A DNA stretch of 64,000 nt from Candidatus Gastranaerophilales bacterium. GTDB taxonomy: Bacteria > Cyanobacteriota > Vampirovibrionia > Gastranaerophilales > Gastranaerophilaceae. Position 1 is the first letter of the stretch. The number at the start of each line of letters is the position of its first letter. A program made the position numbers and the translations under genes. This document shows, one piece after another, positions 38,107 to 47,253 of this stretch. A model generated the notes under the pieces. That model searched no databases and was not told the DNA's origin. It saw only the letters and a program-made list of their open reading frames with translations. The stretch is taken from positions 62,001 to 126,000 of the forward strand of contig CANQLJ010000001.1 of assembly GCA_947624685.1 (NCBI GenBank). The letters are read 5' to 3'.

Positions 38107-38922
38107 ATGGAAAATAATTTAAAAGAAAAAACAATTTTTGTAATCGGAATTAATTCGGAATTAGCGCAGATTGTATCAAATATTTTAAAAAAGAAAAATT
38201 GGAAAATCTATGCAACAACAAGGCAAATAAATGCGCTTGACGATAATATCCATGAATTTCATTTAGATGTTCAAAATGAGCTTGATTTCATTCATCTCAA
38301 AGACAAAATAAAAAATCTTTCTTTTGATTGCATAATTAATTTTTCAGGCATTGCAATATCTGATGCTGTTGAATGTTTAGATGAGCTGGAGCTTAAAAAG
38401 CAGCTCGATGTTAATTTATTCGGGTTATTGAGGATTATAAAATATTTTTCAAAAAACCTCAAACCAAATGGCAGATTGATTAACATAAGTTCTATGGCGC
38501 AATATGGGATTTTTCCTTTCTTAGCTCCCTATTCATTATCAAAAGCATCGGCCGATATTTTATTGAATAATTTTTCGCTCGAAAGCAACATAAAAACTGT
38601 CTCCATTCGCCCCGGAGCAGTCGCGACAAAGTTTTGGGAAAAATCGATTGAATTGAACGAAAAAAACTTTAACAATCACAAAGATGAAAAATTTAAAAAA
38701 GAAAAAGAATTTTTAATTCAAAACGCAAACAATAATGTTCTCCATGCGAAAAATCCAATTAATGTTGCACAAAAAATCGCTCAAATTATAGAGTTAAAAA
38801 ACCCAAAAAAAGTTTATAATATTGGTCTGGATGCCAAAATTGCAAAATTGAGCCGGTTTTTGCCTTTGGGTTTTGTGGATTTTTTGGTGAGATTTATATT
38901 CAACAAAAGAATAAATAAATAA
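38107..38922 (+). CDS. short-chain dehydrogenase/reductase
   Basis: NAD(P)-dependent oxidoreductase of the classical SDR fold, 271 aa. Nucleotide-binding segment 'TIFVIGINSELAQIV' (degenerate GxxxGxG), 'NFSGIA' (NNAG-like), catalytic Ser-Tyr-Lys in 'ISSMAQYGIFPFLAPYSLSKAS', and 'SIRPGAVATKF'. C-terminal helix 'RFLPLGFVDFLVRFIFNKRI' is hydrophobic and may contact the membrane. One base before the radical SAM gene, so the two are one unit. Substrate unknown. Confidence 0.88.
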   Translation: MENNLKEKTIFVIGINSELAQIVSNILKKKNWKIYATTRQINALDDNIHEFHLDVQNELDFIHLKDKIKNLSFDCIINFSGIAISDAVECLDELELKKQLDVNLFGLLRIIKYFSKNLKPNGRLINISSMAQYGIFPFLAPYSLSKASADILLNNFSLESNIKTVSIRPGAVATKFWEKSIELNEKNFNNHKDEKFKKEKEFLIQNANNNVLHAKNPINVAQKIAQIIELKNPKKVYNIGLDAKIAKLSRFLPLGFVDFLVRFIFNKRINK

Positions 38923-38923
38923 A

Positions 38924-40336
38924 ATGTTAGAAAAACAAAAAATATTTTTTGTATATCCGCCTTCGCCGATTATGAACAGAGCCGACAGATGCCAGCAGCC
39001 GACGGATGAGATGTTCATAATTCCCCCGATTGTGCCTTTTGATATGATGATGTTATCAACAATTGCCAAAAAAAGAGGCTATGACACAAAATTTAAAGAT
39101 TACTCACTATCCGGCGAAACAGCGGAAGATTTTATCAATGATTTAAAATTATATAACCCCGATTTTTTGGTTTTAAATGTCGCTTCGACAACTCTTGAAA
39201 ATGACCTTAGCATCTTAAAAAAAGCAGATGAAAATAATCTTTTGGATGATGTTGTGGTTGTTGTAAAAGGCGCGATATTTAATTTTAATTCTTATTCAAT
39301 TATGCAAAACTATCCCGAGATTGATGTTGCGCTTCGAGGAGAGATTGAAGGGGCGTTTGATGAAATTATTCAATATAAAAACTTTAGCCAAATTGATGGA
39401 ATTACCTATCAAATAAATAATAAAATTATATCAACCAAAAACCGCGCATTAAGCGACAATATTAATCATTTGCCGATGTTAGACAGAGACATAATAGATA
39501 ATAATATCTATATCAGACCCGACACAAAAAAGCCTCAGACAGTAATTGTTGTATCTAAGGGATGCCCGAACAATTGTTTTTTCTGCCTTGCAACAAATCT
39601 AAACGGCAAAATCGTGCGCTACAGAAGCGAAAAACTCATTGTTAATGAAATTATGGAATGCATAAAAAAATATGGGATTTATGACTTCATCTTTTGGTCT
39701 GATGTTTTCAATCTCAATAAAACCTGGATACAAAATTTATGTTCATTGATTATTGAAAAAGGTTTAAAAATCAACTTTTCGACAAATTCAAGAGCGGATT
39801 GCGTTGATTTTGAGACATTGCAATATATGAAAGCTGCCGGCTGCAATTTAATTTCGTTAGGCGTTGAAAGTGGCTCTCAAGAGATTCTTGATAATATGGG
39901 AAAAAGGATTTATCTTGATAAAATAATGGACGCAGTGGATATGATTGAACAATCTGGCATACAAACCTATGCTTATTATGTTTTGGGGCTTCCTTGGGAA
40001 ACAAAAAAGACAATAGAAGAGACTTTTCGCTTTGCAAAAAAATTAAACACTCATTACGCAAGCTTTTTTAGCGCAACGGCACTAATGGGGACGAGATTTT
40101 ATGATTATATAATTAAAAACAGGCTCGGCGAGATAAACTATGAAATGCCCTATTTATTGCCCAGTATTGATGGGTACGAGCTTAAAAAAGAAGAAATATA
40201 TGAATATAACAGGAAATTTAACAGAAAATATTACCTCAGATTCAGATATATCTTTAAAATGCTCTTTACGATTGATTCAATTCAAAAGCTAAAAACGTAT
40301 TTTGATATGTTTTTAAAATTAATTAATTTAAAATAG
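38924..40336 (+). CDS. B12-binding-domain radical SAM protein
   Basis: 470 aa. N-terminal Rossmann-like B12-binding domain (about 20-150: 'PPIVPFDMMMLSTIAKKRGYDTKFKDY', 'NPDFLVLNVASTTLENDLS') without the DxHxxG base-off motif, then a radical SAM barrel with the 4Fe-4S motif CPNNCFFC (CX3CX2C), and 'GCNLISLGVESGSQEILDNMGKRI'. Such enzymes carry out methylations or C-C bond chemistry on lipids and natural products. Linked to an SDR, and divergent from csaB plus an acyltransferase, so envelope lipid or glycan modification is a reasonable guess. End overlaps ruvB by nine bases, convergently. Confidence 0.88.
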   Translation: MLEKQKIFFVYPPSPIMNRADRCQQPTDEMFIIPPIVPFDMMMLSTIAKKRGYDTKFKDYSLSGETAEDFINDLKLYNPDFLVLNVASTTLENDLSILKKADENNLLDDVVVVVKGAIFNFNSYSIMQNYPEIDVALRGEIEGAFDEIIQYKNFSQIDGITYQINNKIISTKNRALSDNINHLPMLDRDIIDNNIYIRPDTKKPQTVIVVSKGCPNNCFFCLATNLNGKIVRYRSEKLIVNEIMECIKKYGIYDFIFWSDVFNLNKTWIQNLCSLIIEKGLKINFSTNSRADCVDFETLQYMKAAGCNLISLGVESGSQEILDNMGKRIYLDKIMDAVDMIEQSGIQTYAYYVLGLPWETKKTIEETFRFAKKLNTHYASFFSATALMGTRFYDYIIKNRLGEINYEMPYLLPSIDGYELKKEEIYEYNRKFNRKYYLRFRYIFKMLFTIDSIQKLKTYFDMFLKLINLK

Positions 40337-41416
40337 CCCCAATTGCTCATTTTCGGGAGCTTTCATTTTGAGCCCCAAATGTTCATAGGCGAGCTTTGTT
40401 GCCTTTCGGCCTCTGGGGGTTCTCATAATCAGCCCCTTTTGGATTAAAAACGGCTCATAGACGTCTTCGAGCGTCTTTATATCTTCTCCTATCGCGACAG
40501 CAAGCGCTTCAAGGCCAACGGGGCGGCCGTTTAGAGAATTTATTAAAATGTCTAAGATTTTTCTATCCGTCATATCAAGTCCGAGATTGTCGATATTTAG
40601 GGATTTAAGGCAATTTTGAGCTATTTCGTTTGTGATTTTGCCGTCGCCTTTAACTATTGCCCAGTCACAGCATCTTTTAACAAGACGATTGGCGATTCTT
40701 GGAGTGTATCTTGAGCGCATTGCGATTATGTTTGAGGCGTCGGGGTCGATTTCAGCATTTAAAATTTTTGCCGTCCTTGAAATTATTTTTGATAATTCTT
40801 CATCATTATAAAATTCGAGCCTGCAGACCATCCCGAAACGGTCTCTCAAGGGGCTTGAGAGCGCTCCGGCTTTCGTTGTTGCGCCGATTAGCGTGAATTT
40901 TGATATAGGAATCCTCATTGAGCGGACGCTTTGAGACTTCCCGATTGTTAAATCGATTGAAAAATCTTCCATCGCGGGGTATAAGATTTCTTGGGCGATT
41001 TTGGTTAATCTGTGAATTTCGTCGATAAATAAAACGTCCCCCTCTTTTAATTGCATCAGAAGGCCGATGATGTCTCTGGGGCGCTCGATTGAGGGAGCGG
41101 AAGTGATTTTAATATCTTTATCTAATTCATTGGCAATTATTGTTGCAAGAGTCGTTTTGCCCAGTCCCGCAGGGCCATAGAACAAAAGATGATCCAAGGT
41201 AACGTTTCTTTTTTTTGATGCTTCAATAGCGATTTTGAGGTTTTTTTTAATTAAGCTTTGACCTATGTAATCATCAAAATTCTTCGGGCGGATGGACGTT
41301 TCGTAATTTTTCTCATTATAATTGGAGCAAGCACCCAAAAGAGGCTTTTTGTCTGATTTGAGTGCTTGTTTTTTTTCGGTTATTTTCTCTTTATTTTCAT
41401 CATCTGAAAGTATCAT
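40328..41416 (-). CDS. ruvB: Holliday junction branch migration helicase RuvB
   Basis: AAA+ motor that moves Holliday junctions with RuvA. 362 aa. Seen: 'LRPKNFDDYIGQ'-type entry (SIRPKNFDDYIGQ), Walker A GPAGLGKTTLA (81-91), Walker B VLFIDEIHRL, sensor 1 'TLIGATTKAGALSSPLRDRFG', and a C-terminal winged helix 'PFLIQKGLIMRTPRGRKAT'. It has about 40 extra N-terminal residues, charged and low in complexity. ruvA and ruvC are not here. The ATG overlaps the transporter stop by one base. Confidence 0.96.
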   Translation of the reverse strand: MILSDDENKEKITEKKQALKSDKKPLLGACSNYNEKNYETSIRPKNFDDYIGQSLIKKNLKIAIEASKKRNVTLDHLLFYGPAGLGKTTLATIIANELDKDIKITSAPSIERPRDIIGLLMQLKEGDVLFIDEIHRLTKIAQEILYPAMEDFSIDLTIGKSQSVRSMRIPISKFTLIGATTKAGALSSPLRDRFGMVCRLEFYNDEELSKIISRTAKILNAEIDPDASNIIAMRSRYTPRIANRLVKRCCDWAIVKGDGKITNEIAQNCLKSLNIDNLGLDMTDRKILDILINSLNGRPVGLEALAVAIGEDIKTLEDVYEPFLIQKGLIMRTPRGRKATKLAYEHLGLKMKAPENEQLGLF

Positions 41417-42738
41417 TAATGTACCAAATATCTAAAATATACGTATACCGTCGAAACGGCTAAAGAAATCAACATGACAATTATACCATATTTAAGAAAA
41501 TACATAAATGATAAAGGATAGCCCGCTTTGTGCGCATTTTCGCTCACAATGACATTTGCCGCAGCGCCTATCATTGTCATATTTCCGCCCAGGCATGCAC
41601 CAAGCGCCAATGACCACCATAAAGGCGTTGCATAATCCGCTCCCATGGTATGTTCAATTGTCGCTATCATCGGCGACATTGTTGCGGTATATGGAATATT
41701 ATCTATAACACCCGATAGAATCCCCGATGCCCAAAGGATAATCATCGATGTGAGTTCTTGTGAACCTTGTGTGACGTTCAATAGCCACTTTGCCATAAGC
41801 TCAATCCCGCCCGAATGCTCTAATCCGCCAATGATTATAAACAAGCCGACAAAGAAAAATATCGTATTCCATTCGACTTCAACCAAAACTTCGGCCGGTT
41901 TTTCAAACACCATTAAGATGCTTGCGCCAATCATTGCGATTAAAAATGTCGGAATATGGGTAATATCATGCGTAATAAAACCTAATATCACAAGCAAAAG
42001 TACAATCCCTGAGCGAATTGCAAGAGCTTTATCCGTGATGGTTCCGGAGTTATCTATTTGGCAAACGAGCTCCATTTTTTCTTTTGAAGATTTGAGCTCT
42101 TTTCGATAGACAAAAACCATAAAAGATATAACTATTGCCATAATTATTATAATGGGCAAAGTCAAATTATAAACAAAATCCATAAAGCTTAATCCTGCAG
42201 CAGAGCCGATAATGATATTAGGCGGATCGCCTATTAATGTTGCCGTTCCTCCGATATTGGAACAAAATACTTCGGTGATTAAAAAAGGAACGGGGTTAAT
42301 ATCCAATAATTTACAAGCCGCAAACGTAATAGGCATAACTAAAATGACTGTTGTAACGTTATCTAAGAAAGCTGAAGCAACGGCAGTAAAAATTGCCAGC
42401 GCCGCTAAAACAAGCTTTGGTTTACCTTTGGTCTTTTTTAATATTTCATTAGCAAGCCAAGTGAACATCCCCGATTTTGATGCGATGTGGACAATTATCA
42501 TCATCGAAACGAGCAAAAATATTACATTAAAATCGATAAAAGAAATAAAATAATCTTTTAAATTATCGGGCGTCTTGTCGCTTGCCAAAAGCCCCAAGAA
42601 TAATGTCAAAGAACCGCCCAAAAGAGCGATTGTGACTTTTGAAATTTTTTCCCATGCAATAAAGATATATGCAACAATTAAAATAATTGCACTTGTCATA
42701 ATTGCATTGTTTGAAATAAAATTGTGCAAATGCTCCAT
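41416..42738 (-). CDS. ArsB/NhaD-type anion or Na+/H+ transporter (IT superfamily)
   Basis: Inner-membrane carrier, 440 aa, with about eleven to twelve TM helices. Two inverted-repeat-like halves carry 'AVASAFLDNVTTVILVMPI...NIGGTATLIGDPPNIIIGSAAG' and 'ILSGVIDNIPYTATMSPMI...LGACLGGNMTMIGAAANVI', the Asn/Thr-rich motifs of the ArsB/NhaD/P-protein group. Substrate (arsenite, dicarboxylate, Na+/H+) is not decidable; no ars genes accompany it. Its stop overlaps the ruvB start (one base). Confidence 0.85.
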   Translation of the reverse strand: MEHLHNFISNNAIMTSAIILIVAYIFIAWEKISKVTIALLGGSLTLFLGLLASDKTPDNLKDYFISFIDFNVIFLLVSMMIIVHIASKSGMFTWLANEILKKTKGKPKLVLAALAIFTAVASAFLDNVTTVILVMPITFAACKLLDINPVPFLITEVFCSNIGGTATLIGDPPNIIIGSAAGLSFMDFVYNLTLPIIIIMAIVISFMVFVYRKELKSSKEKMELVCQIDNSGTITDKALAIRSGIVLLLVILGFITHDITHIPTFLIAMIGASILMVFEKPAEVLVEVEWNTIFFFVGLFIIIGGLEHSGGIELMAKWLLNVTQGSQELTSMIILWASGILSGVIDNIPYTATMSPMIATIEHTMGADYATPLWWSLALGACLGGNMTMIGAAANVIVSENAHKAGYPLSFMYFLKYGIIVMLISLAVSTVYVYFRYLVH

Positions 42739-42831
42739 CTTTTTCCCCTATTATATGCTACAATACAATAAATTTATTCTACCTTAAAAAGACTTGAAGT
42801 AAAGTGATGAAAAAGTTTTATAATATTTTTA

Positions 42832-42840
42832 TGGTATGAT
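42832..42840 (+). promoter_or_regulatory. extended -10 promoter placing the transcription start at the mazG ATG
   Basis: TGGTATGAT (TG-N-TATGAT) ends six bases before the ATG at 42847; no Shine-Dalgarno is present. Expected transcription start coincides with the codon, so a leaderless message is likely. Confidence 0.5.
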
Positions 42841-42846
42841 GATTTT

Positions 42847-43599
42847 ATGGAAAAAGATTATTTAAAAGAACTTGTTCAAACGATGAAGATTCTTCGGAGC
42901 GAAAACGGCTGCGAGTGGGATAGAGCCCAAACTCATCAAACCATTCGCCAAAATATGCTTGAAGAAGCCTATGAAGCAGTCGAAGCGATTGATGAAAATG
43001 ATATTAACCATCTTAAAGAAGAACTGGGGGACGTTCTTTTACAAGTCATATTGCATAGTCAAATTGCAAGTGATAACAATGAATTTAATATTCAAGATGT
43101 TGCAAAAGAGCTAAATGACAAACTAATCCACAGACACCCCCATGTTTTTGGCGAAAACAAAACAAAAGATGTTAAAGAGATTTTATCGAATTGGGAAAAA
43201 TTAAAACAAATTGAAAAAAAAGAGCGAAAACAAACGCTCGATGGCATTCCAAAACATCTTCCCTCATTATTAAAAGCAATGAAAATATCAAAAAAAGTTG
43301 CTCGGATGGGTTTTGAATGGCAAAATTATAATCAGCTTATAGAGGCCTTCAATAGCGAAATAGAGGAATTTAAAAACGCCAAAACAAAAGAAGAAAAAGA
43401 AGATGAATTTGGTGACATATTGTTTTGCCTTGTAAATATTGCGCGCTGGAACGATATTGACCCTGAGATGGCGCTTGATAAGGCAAATAAGAAATTTACA
43501 AAAAGATTTAATAAGCTTGAACAGTTGTGCCCAAAGGCACTCAATGAATTGAGCTTTGACGAATATCAAAAGCTTTGGGCAAAAGCAAAGGAAAGCTGA
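42847..43599 (+). CDS. mazG: nucleoside triphosphate pyrophosphohydrolase MazG
   Basis: House-cleaning enzyme hydrolysing NTPs to NMP and PPi. 250 aa with two MazG repeats: first 'EEAYEAVEAIDENDINHLKEELGDVLLQVILHSQIA' (in segments, the EExxE...ExxD metal site), second 'EIEEFKNAKTKEEKEDEFGDILFCLVNIARW'. The N-terminal 'RSENGCEWDRAQTHQTIRQNMLEEAYE' matches the full-length E. coli-type protein. Divergent from the ArsB/NhaD transporter. Confidence 0.94.
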   Translation: MEKDYLKELVQTMKILRSENGCEWDRAQTHQTIRQNMLEEAYEAVEAIDENDINHLKEELGDVLLQVILHSQIASDNNEFNIQDVAKELNDKLIHRHPHVFGENKTKDVKEILSNWEKLKQIEKKERKQTLDGIPKHLPSLLKAMKISKKVARMGFEWQNYNQLIEAFNSEIEEFKNAKTKEEKEDEFGDILFCLVNIARWNDIDPEMALDKANKKFTKRFNKLEQLCPKALNELSFDEYQKLWAKAKES

Positions 43600-43724
43600 T
43601 TTTACCTACATTTCGGCTTCTATATTGATAAAAAATAGGGAAAAAATTCATCGTTACAAAAATTCAAGCTATTGGCAAAATATTATATTCACAAGTTTTA
43701 TCAAAAGTAAAATGAGGTGAAATT

Positions 43725-44141
43725 ATATCCATTATTAGCTACACAGATAACAAAAACCCGGTTGTCGGATTAAAAAATGAATCAAATCAGCAGCAAATCA
43801 GCATCTTCGATAACAATCTCGGAAACAGAAGAATAATGCTTGTTTCAAGCGATAAGACAGATGAATTTCTCAAGCAAAGACAACAAAATAAAGAAAATAT
43901 CAAAAAGAAAAGTGCAATTTCAAATATCGCGCTGATTCCTGCGGGCTGTGTACCTTTTGTTATAGCTGTCATTCAAAAAGCGCGCAAGTTAGATTTATTG
44001 CTTTTTACGGGCATATCATTGGCTTCATACGGTATTCTTGTGATGGCAAACTCTTTAGTTACAAATTTTGCAATAAACAAAAAAATAATAAGCTTGACCA
44101 AAAATTCATTCAGGGAAATATTAAATAATTTTTTATTTTGA
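43725..44141 (+). CDS. small two-TM hypothetical protein with non-canonical (ATA) start
   Basis: The frame is open from a TGA at 43713-43715 and contains no ATG, GTG or TTG before 43836, yet a strong ribosome site GAGGTG (43714-43719) sits five bases before an ATA codon at 43725. From there the protein would be 139 aa (SIISYTDNKNPVVGL...). An ATG at 43836 gives only 102 aa and has no ribosome site. Two hydrophobic helices (SNIALIPAGCVPFVIAVIQ and LDLLLFTGISLASYGILVM, last 80 residues) predict a membrane hairpin. Either a rare ATA start or a start codon lost by one substitution. Function unknown; neighbours the HD-domain gene. Confidence 0.5.
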   Translation: MSIISYTDNKNPVVGLKNESNQQQISIFDNNLGNRRIMLVSSDKTDEFLKQRQQNKENIKKKSAISNIALIPAGCVPFVIAVIQKARKLDLLLFTGISLASYGILVMANSLVTNFAINKKIISLTKNSFREILNNFLF

Positions 44142-46019
44142 TTTCCCGAAAATTAATATCGGAAGGTCGTTATCTTGGGCATATTTTCTTAAAAACATAG
44201 GGATTTTCTCATATTCCATATCGTAAGCAAAAGTACCTTGGATTTTTGGCCTTGACACTAATATTTCGTTATATTGTCTGCCACCTCGCCTTTTTCCGTT
44301 TTCCATTTTTTTAAATACGTTTAAAAGTCCTTGGGCAAAGTTTTTGTCGATTTTCTCAATGTCGGTTATGCTTTTAGAGTCTTTTATTTTTTCCATGTGT
44401 TCAACATATTCTTCATCACTGAGCTTAAGCTCATTTTTAATCATTGAAGAAATATAATTTCTATACATTCTTCTGTCGCTTCTCCATGCCTTGCCGTCTT
44501 TTAGGGTATTTTTTCTTTGGCCGTAGAAAAGATAGTCTTGTTTTAAAAGCTCGATATTTTTTGAATATCCCGTTCCAAAGTCCATATAATATCCCGCATG
44601 GATGTCATCATATGCGACATCCAATATAACGCCTTGATTTCTAAAGACTTTGTAATCGTTGGCTTTGATGTATGAGCTTGAAATTAAAGCTCCCGTGTCG
44701 ATTATATCAAATGTATTAAATTTGCTTAATTGTTCTTCTTCGCCAAGTGCATGAACCAAAGCAAGCAAATTATCCTTAGTTGTGCCTTTTTCAAAACCGT
44801 ACACCGACAAATCATCAGAAGCATCATCAATATAGAGAACTTTGTTTGTAACACCCAAAGCAGTTTTTGTTTCGACATTCGAAAGCTTTGATGCTTTTGG
44901 GATTTTTGTTTGGGGGAGAATGATTTGAGTTTTGTGGAGCTGGTTAATGTAATTATCGACAATATTGCTCATATCGCTCAAGGTTTTTTCGAATCGTATA
45001 AAATATGAATCATCTTTTTTGACGGATTTTAAATCTGCTTCGCATAATATTTTTGCAAGTTCAAAGGTGTTTGTGTGTCTTGAATCATACGCAATATCTT
45101 GTGCGATGTTGTCAAACATGCCTTTACCTTTTGAATCATTGAGCCTTTGAAGCCAATTGTGCGTCCTTATTAATTCATAGACTTTTGATTGGTCACTTTG
45201 GGGTAAGTTTAATTTTTGGATGATATAATAAGCATCAAATGCCGATTCAAAAGGATGGGTCATATCTCTTTGACCTTCGATTTTTGTTATATCATGCAAT
45301 AGTGCCGAAATTTCCAAGATTTTTTTGTCAGATGAATTCAATGTATCGAATTTTGGATTCGAACAAACATTTTGCAAGACTTTTAAAGTATGTATATCGA
45401 GATTAAAAGCGTGGGTTTCGTGTTGTTTTCTGCCGATGATGCTTCTTAATTCGCCGAATATTTCAAGAAGATTGTTTAAATCATTTTGCAATAGCTGAGC
45501 GTTTTTGCTTCCTTCGATGGTCAGAGTATTAAAAGGGCTTGAAAATTCTTCGACAATTGGTTTTAGTGCTTTGAGTGCTTTTCTGATACGAGCATCTTCA
45601 ATTTTTTTGATTTTTTCATCATCAAGAGTGTTTATGGGATAGCCAAATAATTTTGAATCTTTTATCTCAAAACCAAAATACTCTTGGACAATTGTTTTTT
45701 GCGGTTCTTTTAGACCCGAGAGCGCATTTTGCACTTCGGATATAAAATTTTCTCTTGAGAATTTAAGGTTCAATTTCGCATCATCTAAATTGACATTTTT
45801 TATATCAGAAGCGATTGAATTTAGTGTTTTTTCAAATTTGGCAATTTGTTCCGCGGTACAAGAAATTGAATTGATACCAATTGATTTAGAGAGTTTTTGC
45901 AAAAGCTCGCAATATTCGCTTTGCGTCTTGGGTAAAATCGGAAAAAATTGGCCGTTTCTTAAATCAACGCATTTGTTGTTTGAAATAAGTTTTCTTATTA
46001 AATCTCTTTTTTGTGTATA
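44133..46019 (-). pseudogene. HD-domain protein, 3' part of a frameshifted gene
   Basis: Open frame of about 628 codons with no ATG or GTG preceded by a ribosome site at its 5' end; the first usable codon is a TTG at 45902, but coding continues upstream without a stop to 46019 (KRDLIRKLISNNKCVDLRNGQ...). A TGA at 46020-46022 closes it. Seen: an HD phosphohydrolase-like core, counted from the TTG: H171 (DIHTLKVL), H203-D204 (ALLHDITKIEG) and H248 (RTHNW), then about 330 residues without a motif I know (e.g. DDIHAGYYMDFGTGYSKN). Most likely the second half of the 45998-47164 gene, separated by a -1 frameshift. Confidence 0.7.
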
Positions 46020-47164
46020 TCAAGTTCATTGATGCTTTCAATATTTAAAAATTCTTCGAAATCAAAAAATACATTATAGTCAATTCCGTTACTATAAATC
46101 ATTTTTGATTTTTCCGTATCCAGTTTGTTTAATTTTGCGCTTAAGGCTTTTGTGTTAATGCCGCTTTTAATGCAGAACAAATCATTTAAGTTAGAGGAAT
46201 TGATTAATTTTACGGCATTATCATTTAAGGAATTAAGATATTTTGCGGCTTCTTTAAAATTAAACCCATAGTCAATCAATATTCCTTTTTCTGCGGTCCC
46301 TTTTCGAAGCGAGCAAACAAATTTTTTATAGTCTTCAAAATCAACATCTTTATACCAGCTGTCACAAGGGAGGTATATTTTTGTTTTATCAAGGATATAT
46401 TGATTTAAGGCGCGAATTTTTATTTGAGTTTCAAAGTTATCAAACAAGTCTGCATAGCTGCTTAAATAGTTTATTTTTGGCACCGTAACACTTGAATCCA
46501 GAAATATCTTTGTTAAGGTATCAATTTGTTCAACGGATATTTTGTCATCAAATTTCTCAAAAACGTCAAAAAGGCCTCCGCCAGGCACTACATTTACTTG
46601 TTGCTGCGCATCTTGCGCGCAAATTCCTAAGATATTGTTTAAAAGATGTCTTTTTTTGCCGCTTTGTAAAATAGAAGCAATAAAATCATTGTTCATAGGG
46701 TGAAAGCCACTATCTACAAAATACTTGTCTAATTGAGGCAAAACGTCTTGCGCCGTGATTTTTTGTTCATCGGCAAAAAAGCTTGGCAGGATGATTTTAT
46801 CGAGCTTTGAATTCAGTGCTTGATAAATTTCTTCCATAGTCGGGGGAGAATTCAGAAGCTTTGATACATCAAAATTTTTAAATTCTCTTAGTCTTGCTTT
46901 TTTGATTATTTCATTTGCTAATTTTTTACACTCAAGCGTTTTTGAAAATGCCGCAATGCCAAAAATGCCGCTTAATAGGATGAATAGTATTTTTAAGATA
47001 TTTTTGTGTTTAAATTCGGTATTTGTGTAAGTTGATAAATCGGACAATTCAAAGCTGTCTTTTAAAAGCATGTTTTTATAGCATGTCTTTAAATAAGCCG
47101 GTTTGGGAATAGTAAATTCTTTTATTCCCATATAATTTTTGCTGTTGTCGATTGAAAGTCCCAT
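45998..47164 (-). pseudogene. 5' part of the frameshifted HD-domain gene, 388 aa
   Basis: Starts at a clear ATG (MGLSIDNSKNYMGIKEFTIP), has one hydrophobic helix (about residues 56-76, ILKILFILLSGIFGIAAF) and a long helical soluble region with a Gly-rich loop (VVPGGGLFDVF). No known domain. It ends TAA at 45998-46000, while the HD frame is open up to 46019, so the two frames overlap by only about 20 bases, and that overlap contains an A6 run on the coding strand (46007-46012). One missing or extra base there, or a -1 slip, would join both into a protein of about 1010 aa. Could be true mutation, programmed frameshift or assembly error. Confidence 0.65.
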
Positions 47165-47253
47165 ACCCTATAAACGTATGTGAACGTAAAAAATACCCGA
47201 AATTTTACATTACTTAACAGAATGAAATAAGACAAATTTAAAATTCAATTAAA

